Shown: piece by piece, positions 54,054-63,841 of the stretch
How the letters are laid out: each line of letters begins with the position of its first letter
Position numbering within the stretch: the first letter of the stretch is position 1
NCBI GenBank assembly: GCA_024236155.1
Contig: JACKLA010000005.1
Coordinates: forward strand, 61,001 to 125,000
Length of the DNA: 64,000 bases
DNA from: Sphingomonadaceae bacterium
GTDB taxonomy: Bacteria > Pseudomonadota > Alphaproteobacteria > Sphingomonadales > Sphingomonadaceae
Direction: 5' to 3'
Translations under genes and position numbers: made by a program
The notes under the pieces: generated by a model
What the model was told of the DNA's origin: nothing
The model's database searches: none
The model's input: only the letters and a program-made list of their open reading frames with translations

Positions 54054-55403
54054 ATGAGCGAAAAAGCCAAGCTGGCCCGCGGGAGCATTGCCGGACATCT
54101 GGTGGGGCAAACCGCCCCGGCGATCATCGGGGTGGCAGCGATCATGTCGATCGGCCTCGTCGATTCCTATTTCATCGGACAACTGGGCCGCGAAGAACTG
54201 GCGGCGATCGCCTTCATCTTCCCGGTCGGCGTGGCGCTGGCCAGCCTTGGTGTCGGGGTAATGGTCGGGGTCAATTCGGTCGTCGCCCGCGCGCTGGGCG
54301 AAGGCGAGAGCGAGAAAGCCGCGAGGCGCGCCAATTTCGGCATAGTCTTTGCGGTTATCGTCGGGATTGTTCTTGGCCTGTTGCTGTTTGCGGTACTCGA
54401 TCCACTGTTCAGGCTGATGAATGCGAACGACGCGATGATGCCGCTGATCCGCAGCTATATGCAGCCCTTCGCGCTCGGCTTCCCGTTGCAACTGGCGATC
54501 ATGGGATTGAACGGCGTGCTGCGTGGTCAGGGCGAGGCACGGCGAACCTCGATCGTGTCGATTTCCTATGCCGCTGCCAACTGGATACTCGATCCGATCC
54601 TGATCACTGGCGCGTTCGGGTTCCAAGGGCTGGGCATGGTCGGCGCGGCCTATGCCACGCTGATCGGCTGGGCCATCGGGGTGGTCGTGGCCGCGCTGCT
54701 GATCCGCCAGACCCACCTGCCGCTCAACCCGATGCTGCTGCGCAATTGCAGCCTGGTCGACCCGGCGACATCGATCCTCAAGGTAGCCGGACCAGCCGCC
54801 TTCTCCAACGCGATCAACCCCATCGGGCTGTCGATCCTGACCGCGCTGGTCGCCCAGGAAGGGGCTGCGGCGGTTGCAGGGTTCGGTGCTGCCGGGCGGC
54901 TGCAGAGCTTCGCGGTTGTCCCGCTGCTGGCACTCTCAGGGTCCATCGGCGCGATCGTCGGGCAGAACTGGGGTGCGGGCCAGTTCGACCGCGCACGGCG
55001 GGCCGCAATCGGTGCGGGGGCGTTCAGCCTTGCCTACGGGCTTGCGATTGCCGTCGCCCTGTTCGCTGCGGGCGAGTGGTTCGCCGATATTTTCACCGAC
55101 GATCCCGCCGTGATCGCCCAGTTCGCGCTATACCTGCGGATTGCCGCCTGGGGCTATGCTGGTTTCGGCCTGCTGATCGTCGGCAATGGCGTCCTCAACG
55201 CCGTAGACCGCGCGGCCTTTGCGCTGGCTCAGAGTTGCCTGCGGGTTTTCGCGGTGATGCTGCCTGTTGCATGGTTGCTGCGCGACGCATGGGGATCCTC
55301 GGCGATGTTCACCGCCGAACTCGCCGCCAATGTCGTTGGCGGGGCGGTTTCAGCCTTTGTCGTGTGGCGCGTGCTCACCCACGGAAAATCACGCGTGCAG
55401 TGA
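54054..55403 (+). CDS. MATE-family efflux transporter
   Basis: 449 residues with twelve hydrophobic helices. SIAGHLVGQTAPAIIGVAAI at the N-terminus, FIFPVGVALASLGVGVMVGVNSVVARALGEGESEKAARRA and a repeat of that pattern in the second half are MATE features. It should export cationic drugs or metabolites driven by H+ or Na+. AAAGGC precedes the ATG. It starts 119 bp divergent from the 2Fe-2S gene and is followed 55 bp later by the chemosensory operon. Confidence 0.88.
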   Translation: MSEKAKLARGSIAGHLVGQTAPAIIGVAAIMSIGLVDSYFIGQLGREELAAIAFIFPVGVALASLGVGVMVGVNSVVARALGEGESEKAARRANFGIVFAVIVGIVLGLLLFAVLDPLFRLMNANDAMMPLIRSYMQPFALGFPLQLAIMGLNGVLRGQGEARRTSIVSISYAAANWILDPILITGAFGFQGLGMVGAAYATLIGWAIGVVVAALLIRQTHLPLNPMLLRNCSLVDPATSILKVAGPAAFSNAINPIGLSILTALVAQEGAAAVAGFGAAGRLQSFAVVPLLALSGSIGAIVGQNWGAGQFDRARRAAIGAGAFSLAYGLAIAVALFAAGEWFADIFTDDPAVIAQFALYLRIAAWGYAGFGLLIVGNGVLNAVDRAAFALAQSCLRVFAVMLPVAWLLRDAWGSSAMFTAELAANVVGGAVSAFVVWRVLTHGKSRVQ

Positions 55404-55410
55404 CAATTCG

Positions 55411-55418
55411 TTAACCAT
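55411..55418 (+). promoter_or_regulatory. CtrA half-site-like sequence upstream of cheA
   Basis: TTAACCAT is the CtrA half-site seen in promoters of motility and chemotaxis genes in alphaproteobacteria. It lies 41 bp before the cheA start and 8 bp after the MATE gene stop. No second TTAA at the usual 7-bp spacing was found, so it may be a half-site or chance. A similar TTAACCAT occurs at 34125-34132 in the rodZ-cpoB gap. Confidence 0.35.
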
Positions 55419-55458
55419 CCTTCGTCATAGCTACCCCGAAGATATTGGGGGTAATTGC

Positions 55459-57816
55459 ATGGACGACCTGCTAGCAGATTTCGTGGCTGAATCCCGCGAA
55501 ATGCTCGAAGCGATCGGCGGCGAAATCGTCGCGTGGGAGGCCGAGCCCGGCGACCGCGCACGGCTCGATGCGATTTTCCGGTTCGTTCATACCGTAAAAG
55601 GCAATTGCGGCTTTTTCGACTTCCCTCGCCTCGAAAAGCTTAGCCACGCTGCCGAAGGCGCGCTGGCCGAAGTGCGCGCCGAACGCCGAACGCCAGATAG
55701 CCGCCTCGTCAATGCTGTGCTCGCGATCATCGATCGGATCACCCTGATGGTCGACGCTATCGAAGCCGGTGAGGAACTGCCTGAGGGCGGTGACGATTTC
55801 CTGATCGCTGCGCTCGAACCCGACACATCCGACACCGGCGAGACCGTCGCCATGCAAGCAGCGACCACACAGGCTCGAAGCACGGGCGGCAACAACGCCG
55901 CACCGCGAACCATCCGCCTGCCGGTCGAACTGCTCGATCGGGTGATGAGCGGCGTTTCCGACATGGTTCTCGCCCGCAACGACCTTGCCCGCCGCCTGCG
56001 CGAAGCCGGGGCCGAACCGACCCTCGACGGGCCGTTCGAACGCCTTAATGGCATTCTCAACGACGTGCGCGAAGCGGTGACCAAGATGCGCATGCAGCGC
56101 ATCGAAATGCTCTACAACGCGCTCCCTCGTCTTGTGCGCGACCTGTCCGCAGAACTCGGCAAGCAGGTGATGATCGATCTCGACGGCGGCGATGTCGAGC
56201 TTGACCGCGAAATGATCGAGATGATGCGCGACCCGATGACGCATATCATCCGCAATGCGATCGACCACGGGATAGAGAGCCCTGCGGATCGCCTGCAATC
56301 GGGCAAGCGCGAGATCGGCCTGCTCAGCATTTCTGCGCGCCAGTCCGGCAACCGTATCACCATAACCGTTTCGGACGATGGCGCGGGACTCGATTGCGCG
56401 AAGATCGGCCAAAAGGCGGTCGCAGCAGGCCTGCTGAGCGACACCGAACTGGCGGCGATGCCCGACGATCAGGTTTTCGAACTCATCTTCGAACCCGGCC
56501 TGTCCACCGCCGAAGAGGTCAGTTCGGTCTCCGGCCGCGGGGTCGGGATGGATGTCGTCCGTGCAAATATCGAACGCGTTGGCGGTTCGATCACCGTTAC
56601 CAGCAACAAGGGTGAAGGTACGCAGTTCCACTTGCAGATACCGCTCACCTTAAGCATCATTTCTGCGCTCACGGTTAGTGCCGGTGGCCAGCGGTTTGCC
56701 ATCCCGCAGTCCTATGTCGAGGAAATCGTCCACGGCGGCGCCCGGGCAATCGAATTCTCGCAGGTCGGGGAAACCCGCCTGATGACATTCCGCGAACGCC
56801 GCACGCCATGCATTTCGCTTGCCCATGCGCTCGGACTCGGTGCGAACGAGGTTGGCCAGAAACAGAAACTTGTGCTGCTGCGCCTTGGGCCTTCGCAGCT
56901 CTTTGCGGTTGCGGTCGACACTATCCACGATCAGGAAGACCTGGTCGTCAAACCGCTCGCGCCGGCGGTGATGCAAACGGGCATCTATGCCGGGACAACG
57001 CTGCTCGACGATGGCCACCCGGTGTTGATGCTCGATGTCCCGACTCTCGCCCAGCGCAACGGCTTGAATGCCGAAGCCCGCACCCGCGCCACTGTCCCGA
57101 ATGCGAATGGCAACAAGTCCGAGGCCGATAAGACGCGCAAGGTGATGACCTTCACCGGATTCGACGGACGTCGCAAGGCGATTGGCATGGAACTGGTGGT
57201 GCGGATCGACCAGGTCGCCGCCGAAGCGGTCGACCGCAGCGAAAGCGGCGACAAGGTGGTGGTTGGCGATACAATCTACACCTTGCTGGGCCTCGAACCG
57301 GGCTGCAAGCTGGGCGAAACTGTCAGGCTGCTACGCCTGTCCGACAGCCAGAGCGAGCTGAGCTATGCCGTGGCCGAGCTTGAGGAATCGGTCGACCTGG
57401 TCGAAGCGATCAAACCGACCCCCGAAGAGCCCGGACTGGAAGGCGTTGTCCTTCATGGCGGCCAGCCGCTGCGGGTTATAGACGGCTTTGCGCTGTTCGC
57501 GCGCCATGCCTGCCAGCCAGTCCAGCTTGATCGACCCAGCTGCCGGATACCCGGCGACGACGACTGGGCAAGCCGCATGCTCCAGCCACTGATCCAAGCC
57601 GCAGGCTACCGGATTGCAGGGGAGGACGAAGAAGGCGCCGATATCGTTATTGCGATGGACAGCCATGCCGAAACCGCCGCGAGCGATGCGGCGGCCTGTA
57701 TCCGCCTTTATTCGGACCCCGACGAAGCCGCCCGCAAAGGCGACGGGGTATACCGTTATGACCGCACAGGGCTGGTCGATGCACTACGCCGCGCCCGCCA
57801 GGAGAAAGTCGCATGA
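55459..57816 (+). CDS. cheA: Chemotaxis histidine kinase CheA with C-terminal receiver-like module
   Basis: 785 residues. HPt domain (about 1-105) with phospho-His44 in RFVHTVKGNCGFFDF; a P3 dimerisation region (about 150-215); a HATPase domain (about 215-395) with HIIRNAIDHG, DDGAGLD and GRGVGMDVV; a CheW-like P5 (about 400-535) and a second CheW-like segment (about 560-650). The last 90 residues (about 695-785) look like a degenerate receiver: DDWASRMLQPLIQAAGYRIAGEDEE and ADIVIAMDS with an Asp at the acceptor position (Asp734), but no recognisable Lys-Pro. The start at 55459 follows GGGGG. It leads the operon and overlaps cheW by four bases. Confidence 0.92.
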   Translation: MDDLLADFVAESREMLEAIGGEIVAWEAEPGDRARLDAIFRFVHTVKGNCGFFDFPRLEKLSHAAEGALAEVRAERRTPDSRLVNAVLAIIDRITLMVDAIEAGEELPEGGDDFLIAALEPDTSDTGETVAMQAATTQARSTGGNNAAPRTIRLPVELLDRVMSGVSDMVLARNDLARRLREAGAEPTLDGPFERLNGILNDVREAVTKMRMQRIEMLYNALPRLVRDLSAELGKQVMIDLDGGDVELDREMIEMMRDPMTHIIRNAIDHGIESPADRLQSGKREIGLLSISARQSGNRITITVSDDGAGLDCAKIGQKAVAAGLLSDTELAAMPDDQVFELIFEPGLSTAEEVSSVSGRGVGMDVVRANIERVGGSITVTSNKGEGTQFHLQIPLTLSIISALTVSAGGQRFAIPQSYVEEIVHGGARAIEFSQVGETRLMTFRERRTPCISLAHALGLGANEVGQKQKLVLLRLGPSQLFAVAVDTIHDQEDLVVKPLAPAVMQTGIYAGTTLLDDGHPVLMLDVPTLAQRNGLNAEARTRATVPNANGNKSEADKTRKVMTFTGFDGRRKAIGMELVVRIDQVAAEAVDRSESGDKVVVGDTIYTLLGLEPGCKLGETVRLLRLSDSQSELSYAVAELEESVDLVEAIKPTPEEPGLEGVVLHGGQPLRVIDGFALFARHACQPVQLDRPSCRIPGDDDWASRMLQPLIQAAGYRIAGEDEEGADIVIAMDSHAETAASDAAACIRLYSDPDEAARKGDGVYRYDRTGLVDALRRARQEKVA

Positions 57817-58244
57817 GCGCGCTTTATGTCGTATTCGAAGTCGACGGACGGCTCGCCGCCTTCGATGCTGCCGATGTTCAGTCGGTGATCGAGATCGAGG
57901 ACATCTATCCCGTCCCGCAGTCACCGGCATGGGTCGCCGGTCTGACCGCCATGCGCAGCCAGTCCTTGACCGTGATCGACTGCCGTCTCGCACTCGAACT
58001 TCCAGCGGCCGAGACGCCGGGCGAGCGTGCACCGGTCGTCAAGGTCGACGGGCACCAATATGCGATCATGGTCGATGCCGTCGACGATGTACTCGAAGCA
58101 CGTTCCGACGTTCTGCCGGTGCCGGGTGGCTTCGGCGCCGGATGGAAGCGAATTGGCAAAGGCATGATCGAGACCGAACGCGGCCCGGTTCTGCTTGTAG
58201 ATATCGATGCCCTGATCGCCGGCCCATGCGCAAAGGCCGCTTAA
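57813..58244 (+). CDS. cheW: Chemotaxis adaptor CheW
   Basis: 143 residues. The CheW pattern is clear: YVVFEVDGRLAAFDAADVQSVIEIEDIYPVPQSPAWVAGLTAMRSQSLTVIDCRLAL (signature), and a C-terminal GPVLLVDIDALI. It couples receptors to CheA. It begins at an ATGA overlap with cheA, so the two are translated together in a fixed ratio. Confidence 0.92.
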   Translation: MSALYVVFEVDGRLAAFDAADVQSVIEIEDIYPVPQSPAWVAGLTAMRSQSLTVIDCRLALELPAAETPGERAPVVKVDGHQYAIMVDAVDDVLEARSDVLPVPGGFGAGWKRIGKGMIETERGPVLLVDIDALIAGPCAKAA

Positions 58245-58296
58245 GCAGTTGGTTACGCAAACCGGCTACGCAGAATGAAAACAAGGATCGCATGCT

Positions 58297-58662
58297 ATGA
58301 AAACCTGTCTCATCGTCGACGACTCGCGGGTCATCCGCAAAGTATCGCGGCATATTCTCGAGACCCTGAGGTTCACCGTCGACGAGGCGGAGAACGGCAA
58401 GGAAGGGCTTGAAAAATGCCAGGAATCGATGCCCGACGTTGTCCTGCTCGACTGGAACATGCCGGTCATGACCGGTATCGAATTCATCACCAACTTGCGC
58501 CAGCAGGCCGGAGGCGACAAGCCTAAGGTCGTTTTCTGCACGACCGAAAACGACATCGCGCATATTCGCGAAGCGATCAGCGCCGGGGCTGACGAATATG
58601 TGATGAAACCGTTCGATCACGAAACCCTGCAGATAAAGCTCCAGCTCGTCGGCATGGCCTGA
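58297..58662 (+). CDS. cheY: Response regulator CheY
   Basis: 121 residues, receiver domain only. Acidic pair Asp8-Asp9, phospho-Asp52 in LLDWNMPVMTG, Thr83-like switch in CTTENDI, and Lys104 in VMKPFD are all present. It is the diffusible output of the CheA kinase. In motile cells it controls the flagellar motor; no flagellar gene lies nearby, so the target of this paralog is open. Confidence 0.92.
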   Translation: MKTCLIVDDSRVIRKVSRHILETLRFTVDEAENGKEGLEKCQESMPDVVLLDWNMPVMTGIEFITNLRQQAGGDKPKVVFCTTENDIAHIREAISAGADEYVMKPFDHETLQIKLQLVGMA

Positions 58663-58672
58663 GGCCGCTTCG

Positions 58673-59764
58673 ATGAGCGTGGCGACAATAGCAGGCGCGC
58701 CACCTGGTTTGCGCAGCGCCCGGCCGACCCGGGTGATGATCGTCGACGATTCGTTGACGGTCCGCTCGGCCTTGTCGCGGACGCTGGACAATGAGCACGA
58801 TCTCGAAGTTGTCGCACGTGTCAGTAGTGCGGAACTCGGCCTGAACGAGCTCGAAAACACCCGCCCCGATGTCGTCCTGCTCGACCTTGAAATGCCCGGC
58901 ATGGGCGGTTTCAAAGCACTGCCCAAATTTCTCGAGGCATCGCCGGAAGTAAAGGTCCTGGTCGTTTCCTCGCTGACAGAGGAAGGGGCCGAAGCAACCG
59001 TGCAGGCGCTTTCCATGGGTGCTGCCGACACCATGCCCAAACCGCAGACCGGTCGTTTCGCGGAGGATTTTCGCGAGCAGTTGGTTGCCCGAGTGCGCGC
59101 GCTGGGGCGCGGCAAGGCTGAACGCAGCCTGGCATCGCCGCCCGCACCGCCACGGTTGGCACCTGCGCGATCCACCCGACGTCCCGGCATCCTCGCGATC
59201 GGTGCTTCAACCGGCGGCATCCACGCACTGAACCTCCTGCTGCGTTCCTATCCCGCATCGATGGATGCACCGATCCTCATAACCCAGCACCTGCCCGGTT
59301 CATTCATTCCCGTCTTTGCCAAGCAGCTTGAGAGCGCATCGGGGCGCAAGGCCGTCGTGGTCGAGAACGACACCGTTGTCCGACCGGGCATGATTCATAT
59401 CGCGCCTGGCGACGGACACATGACGCTGCGTCAGATCGCCGGTGAGTTGCGTGTCCGGATCATCCAAGGCGCAATGCCAAGCGGCTGCACCCCGTCGGTT
59501 GACCCGATGCTCGAAAGCCTTGCAACTGCCGCCGAAGGACGTGCACTCGGCGTGCTGCTTTCAGGCATGGGCAAGGACGGTGTCATCGGTGCGCAGGCGC
59601 TGGCGGATGCCGGAGGCACGATCTTCGCACAAGATCAGGAAAGTTCGGCTGTCTGGGGCATGCCGCGCGCCGTCGTCGAAAAGGGTCTTGCCTCGGTAAT
59701 CCTGCCGCCAGACAAGCTGGCGCCACGCATCGCGGCGTTGATGGAGGCCGGAGCGTGGAAGTGA
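58673..59764 (+). CDS. cheB: Chemoreceptor glutamate methylesterase CheB
   Basis: 363 residues. A receiver domain (Asp25, Asp26, phospho-Asp71 in LLDLEMPGMGGFK) is followed by an Ala/Pro linker (about 145-160) and the CheB catalytic domain: Ser in AIGASTGGIHAL, His in ITQHLPGSF and Asp in LSGMGKDG. It removes methyl groups from chemoreceptors when phosphorylated, giving adaptation. Its stop overlaps the cheR start. Confidence 0.94.
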   Translation: MSVATIAGAPPGLRSARPTRVMIVDDSLTVRSALSRTLDNEHDLEVVARVSSAELGLNELENTRPDVVLLDLEMPGMGGFKALPKFLEASPEVKVLVVSSLTEEGAEATVQALSMGAADTMPKPQTGRFAEDFREQLVARVRALGRGKAERSLASPPAPPRLAPARSTRRPGILAIGASTGGIHALNLLLRSYPASMDAPILITQHLPGSFIPVFAKQLESASGRKAVVVENDTVVRPGMIHIAPGDGHMTLRQIAGELRVRIIQGAMPSGCTPSVDPMLESLATAAEGRALGVLLSGMGKDGVIGAQALADAGGTIFAQDQESSAVWGMPRAVVEKGLASVILPPDKLAPRIAALMEAGAWK

Positions 59765-60627
59765 GCAACGCGTCCCACCAGATCATCGCCGATCTCCTGG
59801 AGGCGCGCACCGGCCAGCATATGAGCGAAACCCGCCGCTGGCGTGTGACCACCGCGCTTGCCGGGCTGTTTCGCGAACAGGGCATCAGCAATGTCGACCA
59901 GCTTGTCTGCCTGCTGGCGGATGCAAAAAGTGGCGATCTGTCGAAGCGAGTGGTCGAAGCCCTGCTCAACAACGAAACCTATTTCTTCCGCGACCGAATG
60001 ATGTTCGACCAGCTGGCGCTGAAAGTCCTGCCCGAACTCGCCCGCAAGCGCGCCGCCACCAAACGGCTGGCCATATGGTCCGCCGGTTGCTCGACCGGGC
60101 AGGAAGCAATGTCCGTGGCGATGATGATTCTCGATCATTCAGCCATGTGGAAAGACTGGACGATCGACATTGTCGGCACCGACGTGTCGCACAAGGTGAT
60201 CGAAGCGGCACGCGAGGCATGCTACAGCCAGTTCGAGATCCAGCGCGGGCTCGGTGTCGGGCAGATGCTGACCTATTTCGAGGAAACGCCGCAAGGCTGG
60301 CGGGCGAAACGCAACCTGCGGACCATGGTCCGTTACAAGCAGCGCAATATGCTCGACCCGGTTGAGATCGAGGAACGCTTCGACCTGATCTTGTGCCGCA
60401 ACGTCCTGCTCTATTTCGATCCTGCAAGGCGAGAGATCGCTTTCGACAGGCTGGCCGACAGCCTGCGCCCCGATGGATGGCTGCTGCTTGGGGCCGGCGA
60501 GACCGCACAGGGGCGCACCACCCGCTTCCGCCCGACCGAGGGCCACCAGGGCTTGTTCGTGCGCACTTCGGAAACCGAGGCGCGCCAGCGTCACGTTATC
60601 CGTTCCGCCCTGCATCGCACCGCCTGA
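59755..60627 (+). CDS. cheR: Chemoreceptor methyltransferase CheR
   Basis: 290 residues, GTG start at 59755 or 59761; GGAGG and GGAG sit at suitable spacing for the two. The N-terminal helical domain (VVEALLNNETYFFRDRMMFD) and the SAM-binding AIWSAGCSTGQEAMSVAMM and DLILCRNVLLYFDPARRE identify CheR. It methylates receptor Glu side chains against CheB. The receptor at 62239 lacks a C-terminal tethering pentapeptide, so methylation must be direct. Confidence 0.93.
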   Translation: MEVSNASHQIIADLLEARTGQHMSETRRWRVTTALAGLFREQGISNVDQLVCLLADAKSGDLSKRVVEALLNNETYFFRDRMMFDQLALKVLPELARKRAATKRLAIWSAGCSTGQEAMSVAMMILDHSAMWKDWTIDIVGTDVSHKVIEAAREACYSQFEIQRGLGVGQMLTYFEETPQGWRAKRNLRTMVRYKQRNMLDPVEIEERFDLILCRNVLLYFDPARREIAFDRLADSLRPDGWLLLGAGETAQGRTTRFRPTEGHQGLFVRTSETEARQRHVIRSALHRTA

Positions 60628-60640
60628 AATTTACACCCTT

Positions 60641-60667
60641 TAACCAAACCTTAGGGACGTTTGGTTA
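60641..60667. repeat. Perfect inverted repeat between cheR and the GGDEF-EAL gene
   Basis: TAACCAAAC (60641-60649) and GTTTGGTTA (60659-60667) are perfect 9-bp arms with a 9-bp spacer. The repeat lies 14 bases after cheR and 21 bases before the next start. It might be an operator, a weak hairpin between operon halves, or an RNA processing site; no T-tract follows. Confidence 0.5.
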
Positions 60668-60688
60668 GCAGTCGAGAGAAGCGATCGA

Positions 60689-62242
60689 ATGCGCTTTGCC
60701 TGGGGGGTCCTGATGCGTGAAATCTGGCGGAAATTCGGTATGTCACCGAAGACGCTGGTGTTCGCGCCGCTCACCGTGCTGACGCTGATTTTCTGCACCG
60801 TCACCATCATATTGCTGTCGAGCGATCTGAACCGGGTTGCCGCCACATCGATCATCGTGGGCGGAATCGCGCTCTATGGCGCATCTGCCGCCCTGCTGTG
60901 CCGCGCGGGCCTGTCAAAATTCGCCGATCTCGAGCACATGGGAATGACCGACAGCCTGTCCGAATTGCCCAATCGCCGCGCCATGCATGCCGATGTGCGT
61001 GAAGCGATCGCGCAGAAATCCGAAGTGGCCGTGGCGCTGGTCGATCTCGACGGGTTCAAACTGGTCAACGATCTCTATGGCCATGCCGTTGGCGACAAGC
61101 TGATCCGCAAGGCTTCGGACATCCTGCTGGACGTATGCGGCAGCGAAGCCCGGCCCTTCAGACTGGGCGGAGACGAATTCGCGATCACCATGACCGGCCC
61201 GCTGTGCAACACCATACTCGAAGGAATCTGTCGCGCGCTGCTCGAACGTCTGGCCCAGCCGCTCGATATCGAAGAGCGCAGCATTGCTGTCGGGGCCAGC
61301 GTCGGCCTGTCGCATTGGAACGGCGTAGAAGAAGTCGATTCTTCCGAGCTTCTGCGCCGTGCCGATGTCGCCATGTATGCCTCGAAACGCGGCGGGAAAA
61401 TGCGTTGCACATGGTTCAAGCATGATTTCGACCGCAATCTCGAAGCGATCCGCGATATGGACACCGAGCTGCGGCAGGCATTGCTCAACGAAGAGTTCGA
61501 GGTCCAGTACCAGCCACTGGTCGACGCGCAATCGCGCGAGGTGGTGGCGGTGGAATCGCTTATCCGGTGGAACCGCCCGGACGGCAAGCCGGTTGGCCCC
61601 AATGTGTTTATCCCGGTTGCCGAGGAATCCGGCCTGATCAATGCGATCGGGTTGTTCGTCCTGCGCCAGGCCTGCCGTGACGCGCTCGACTGGAACGGGA
61701 TCAAGCTGTCGGTCAATATCTCCGCTGCGCAGCTGCGCAATCCGGAGTTTCCGATCCAGCTGGGCCAGATCCTCGAGGAAACCGGTTTCGAGCCCGAACG
61801 GCTGGAGCTCGAAATCACAGAAACCTGCCTCGTGCTCGATCCGGTCGTTGCAGAACGCAGCCTCGACATCATTCGCGGCTTCGGGGTCAATGTGGTGCTC
61901 GACGATTTCGGTACCGGCTATGCCTCGATCGGCTTCCTGCGCCAGTTCCGCTTCGAAAAGCTCAAGCTCGACCGTTCGCTGGTGGTGGATTCCGAAGGCG
62001 ACGAAGGCAGCCGCGCGATGATGCTTTCAAGCATTTCGATGGCTCAGGCGCTCAAGATGCATGTCACCGCAGAGGGCGTCGAGACCGAGGCGCAGGCCGA
62101 TCTCGTGCGTGCCGCAGGCTGCGACCAGATCCAGGGCTGGCTCTATTTCAAAGCCATGCCGAAAGACCAGATTGCCCAGCATCTGGGCCAGATGATGCCC
62201 GCCAGTGGTGAAGAACTGCAGGCGGAACGGAGGAAAGCATGA
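60689..62242 (+). CDS. Membrane GGDEF-EAL protein (c-di-GMP turnover)
   Basis: 517 residues. Two helices (about 22-43 and 52-71) anchor it; no periplasmic sensor remains between them. GGDEF (160-164) is intact (RLGGDEFAI), with no RxxD inhibitory site upstream. The EAL domain has [34 protein letters not shown] and QGWLYF, so the phosphodiesterase residues are also present. The protein may be bifunctional or switchable. It lies inside the chemosensory operon and overlaps the receptor gene by four bases, so it is made with the signalling proteins. Confidence 0.92.
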   Translation: MRFAWGVLMREIWRKFGMSPKTLVFAPLTVLTLIFCTVTIILLSSDLNRVAATSIIVGGIALYGASAALLCRAGLSKFADLEHMGMTDSLSELPNRRAMHADVREAIAQKSEVAVALVDLDGFKLVNDLYGHAVGDKLIRKASDILLDVCGSEARPFRLGGDEFAITMTGPLCNTILEGICRALLERLAQPLDIEERSIAVGASVGLSHWNGVEEVDSSELLRRADVAMYASKRGGKMRCTWFKHDFDRNLEAIRDMDTELRQALLNEEFEVQYQPLVDAQSREVVAVESLIRWNRPDGKPVGPNVFIPVAEESGLINAIGLFVLRQACRDALDWNGIKLSVNISAAQLRNPEFPIQLGQILEETGFEPERLELEITETCLVLDPVVAERSLDIIRGFGVNVVLDDFGTGYASIGFLRQFRFEKLKLDRSLVVDSEGDEGSRAMMLSSISMAQALKMHVTAEGVETEAQADLVRAAGCDQIQGWLYFKAMPKDQIAQHLGQMMPASGEELQAERRKA

Positions 62243-63600
62243 ACGCTCAAACACAGATCGTTGCCGACATCGCCGACGCGAAACAAGCGGACGAACTGTC
62301 CGAGGAACTGCGCGCAATCGATATTGAAGAGCATGGCTCCGGCAAGAGGTTCATCCTCCAGCATTGGTACAACAACAAGTCGCTTGAAGAGAAGCTGAGG
62401 CTGGCCATCGGTGCTCCGACGGCATGCAGTGCTGCTATCGCATTCTGTGCCCTGACCAATTATCTGGTCCCTGCTGCAAGCGCACTTGTCTGGCTTGAGC
62501 TGCTGTTCGCGGCCATGGCGATCTACGCTGGTTTCGGCTGGATGCGCCGCCTTCGTGTCGACACTGTCAAACCGCTCGCAACCATCACCGAGAACATGAA
62601 GCGTCTGGCTGATGGACAGCGCGACATTGTGGTCGAAGGTATCGACCGCCAGGACGAAATCGGCGAACTCGCGCGGGCATTGGGGATATTCCTGCGCTCC
62701 GGCCACAAGCTCGACGAATTGTTTGATGGGCGCCGTGCAGCAACCGAACGTCGCAAGAAGGAACTTGCGCTCCTGGCCGATCGTTTCGAACAGCAGGTCG
62801 GCGAGATCGTCGGCGGCGTTGCGGCGGCATCAAGCCAGCTCCAGTCGACCGCCAGTTCAATGGCATCGGCTGCCGAACAATCGACCTCGCAGGCGGGCAA
62901 AGTTGTCGATTCGATGAAGGAAGCCTCGGCAGGCGTCACTGCGGCAGCCGCGGCATCGGATGAATTCGCCATGTCGATCGGCGAGATCAGCCGCCAGGCA
63001 GCATCGTCTGCCGAACTGGCACGCAAGGCATCAGAATCGGCCGAGCGTGCAGACACCACCATCTCCGCACTATCCGATTCCGCGACGCAGGTCGGCGCGA
63101 TCGTCGATCTGATCCAGTCGATCGCCAAGCGCACCAACCTGCTGGCCCTCAATGCCTCGATCGAGGCAGCACGTGGAGGGGAGGCCGGGCGCGGCTTTGC
63201 GGTTGTCGCCTCCGAGGTGAAAGAGCTTGCGGCGCAAACCAGCCGCGCGACCGAAGAAGTTGCCGGCCAGATCCGCACGATGCAGGATTCGACAGGCAAT
63301 AGTGTGAAAGCACTGCGCCTGATCGGGGAACAGATTGAGCAACTGGAAGCGACGGCAATTTCGATCGCCTCGGCGGTCGACCAGCAATCGGTCGCTGGCC
63401 AGGATCTTGCCCGCAGCATCGATCTGGCCGCGCGCAGCAGCGACGAAGTGTCGAGCCGTATCGTCGAGGTTCGCGAGACGTCCATTTCGACCGGTGCGGC
63501 TGCGTCGCAGGTGCTAACATCGGCGACCGAGCTGGAAGGCCAGGCCGCAGGCATGCGCAGCCAGGTCAGCCAGTTCCTCGCACAGGTCCGGGAAGGTTAA
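62239..63600 (+). CDS. Methyl-accepting chemotaxis protein with almost no periplasmic domain
   Basis: 453 residues. Two hydrophobic segments (about 55-74 and 80-100) are joined by a very short loop (TNYLVPAA), so no ligand-binding domain is exposed outside. An atypical N-terminal 50 residues lie in the cytoplasm. A HAMP-like linker (about 101-153) leads to the long signalling coiled coil, with the tip [27 protein letters not shown]. No NWETF-like pentapeptide ends the protein. It is the only receptor in the operon and is coupled to the GGDEF-EAL gene. Confidence 0.93.
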   Translation: MNAQTQIVADIADAKQADELSEELRAIDIEEHGSGKRFILQHWYNNKSLEEKLRLAIGAPTACSAAIAFCALTNYLVPAASALVWLELLFAAMAIYAGFGWMRRLRVDTVKPLATITENMKRLADGQRDIVVEGIDRQDEIGELARALGIFLRSGHKLDELFDGRRAATERRKKELALLADRFEQQVGEIVGGVAAASSQLQSTASSMASAAEQSTSQAGKVVDSMKEASAGVTAAAAASDEFAMSIGEISRQAASSAELARKASESAERADTTISALSDSATQVGAIVDLIQSIAKRTNLLALNASIEAARGGEAGRGFAVVASEVKELAAQTSRATEEVAGQIRTMQDSTGNSVKALRLIGEQIEQLEATAISIASAVDQQSVAGQDLARSIDLAARSSDEVSSRIVEVRETSISTGAAASQVLTSATELEGQAAGMRSQVSQFLAQVREG

Positions 63601-63840
63601 GTCTTCCGGCACACGGCACGTGCGTTGGTTGCGACAAGCGCGCTGAGCCTAGCCTCCGCAACCAGCCGGTGATCGGGCGGACCCTGCGCCCGTCCCGCGA
63701 TGGGTATAACTTCGGATCGGTACGGACGCGGGCCGACAGCCGGGCACCCGAGGAAGGCGCGGCGCAGCACCAACCACAGGCATCGGCAGGGTTTAATGCA
63801 CCACGCTGCTCGCAAGCGCCCGTTCGCAACTCCAAAACGA
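63601..63840. other. Non-coding gap after the chemosensory operon
   Basis: No protein-coding or structured RNA gene is supported here. Short GC-rich repeats occur but nothing extended. Open reading frames in this span are short and read through the terminator on the minus strand. Confidence 0.6.
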
Positions 63841-63841
63841 C

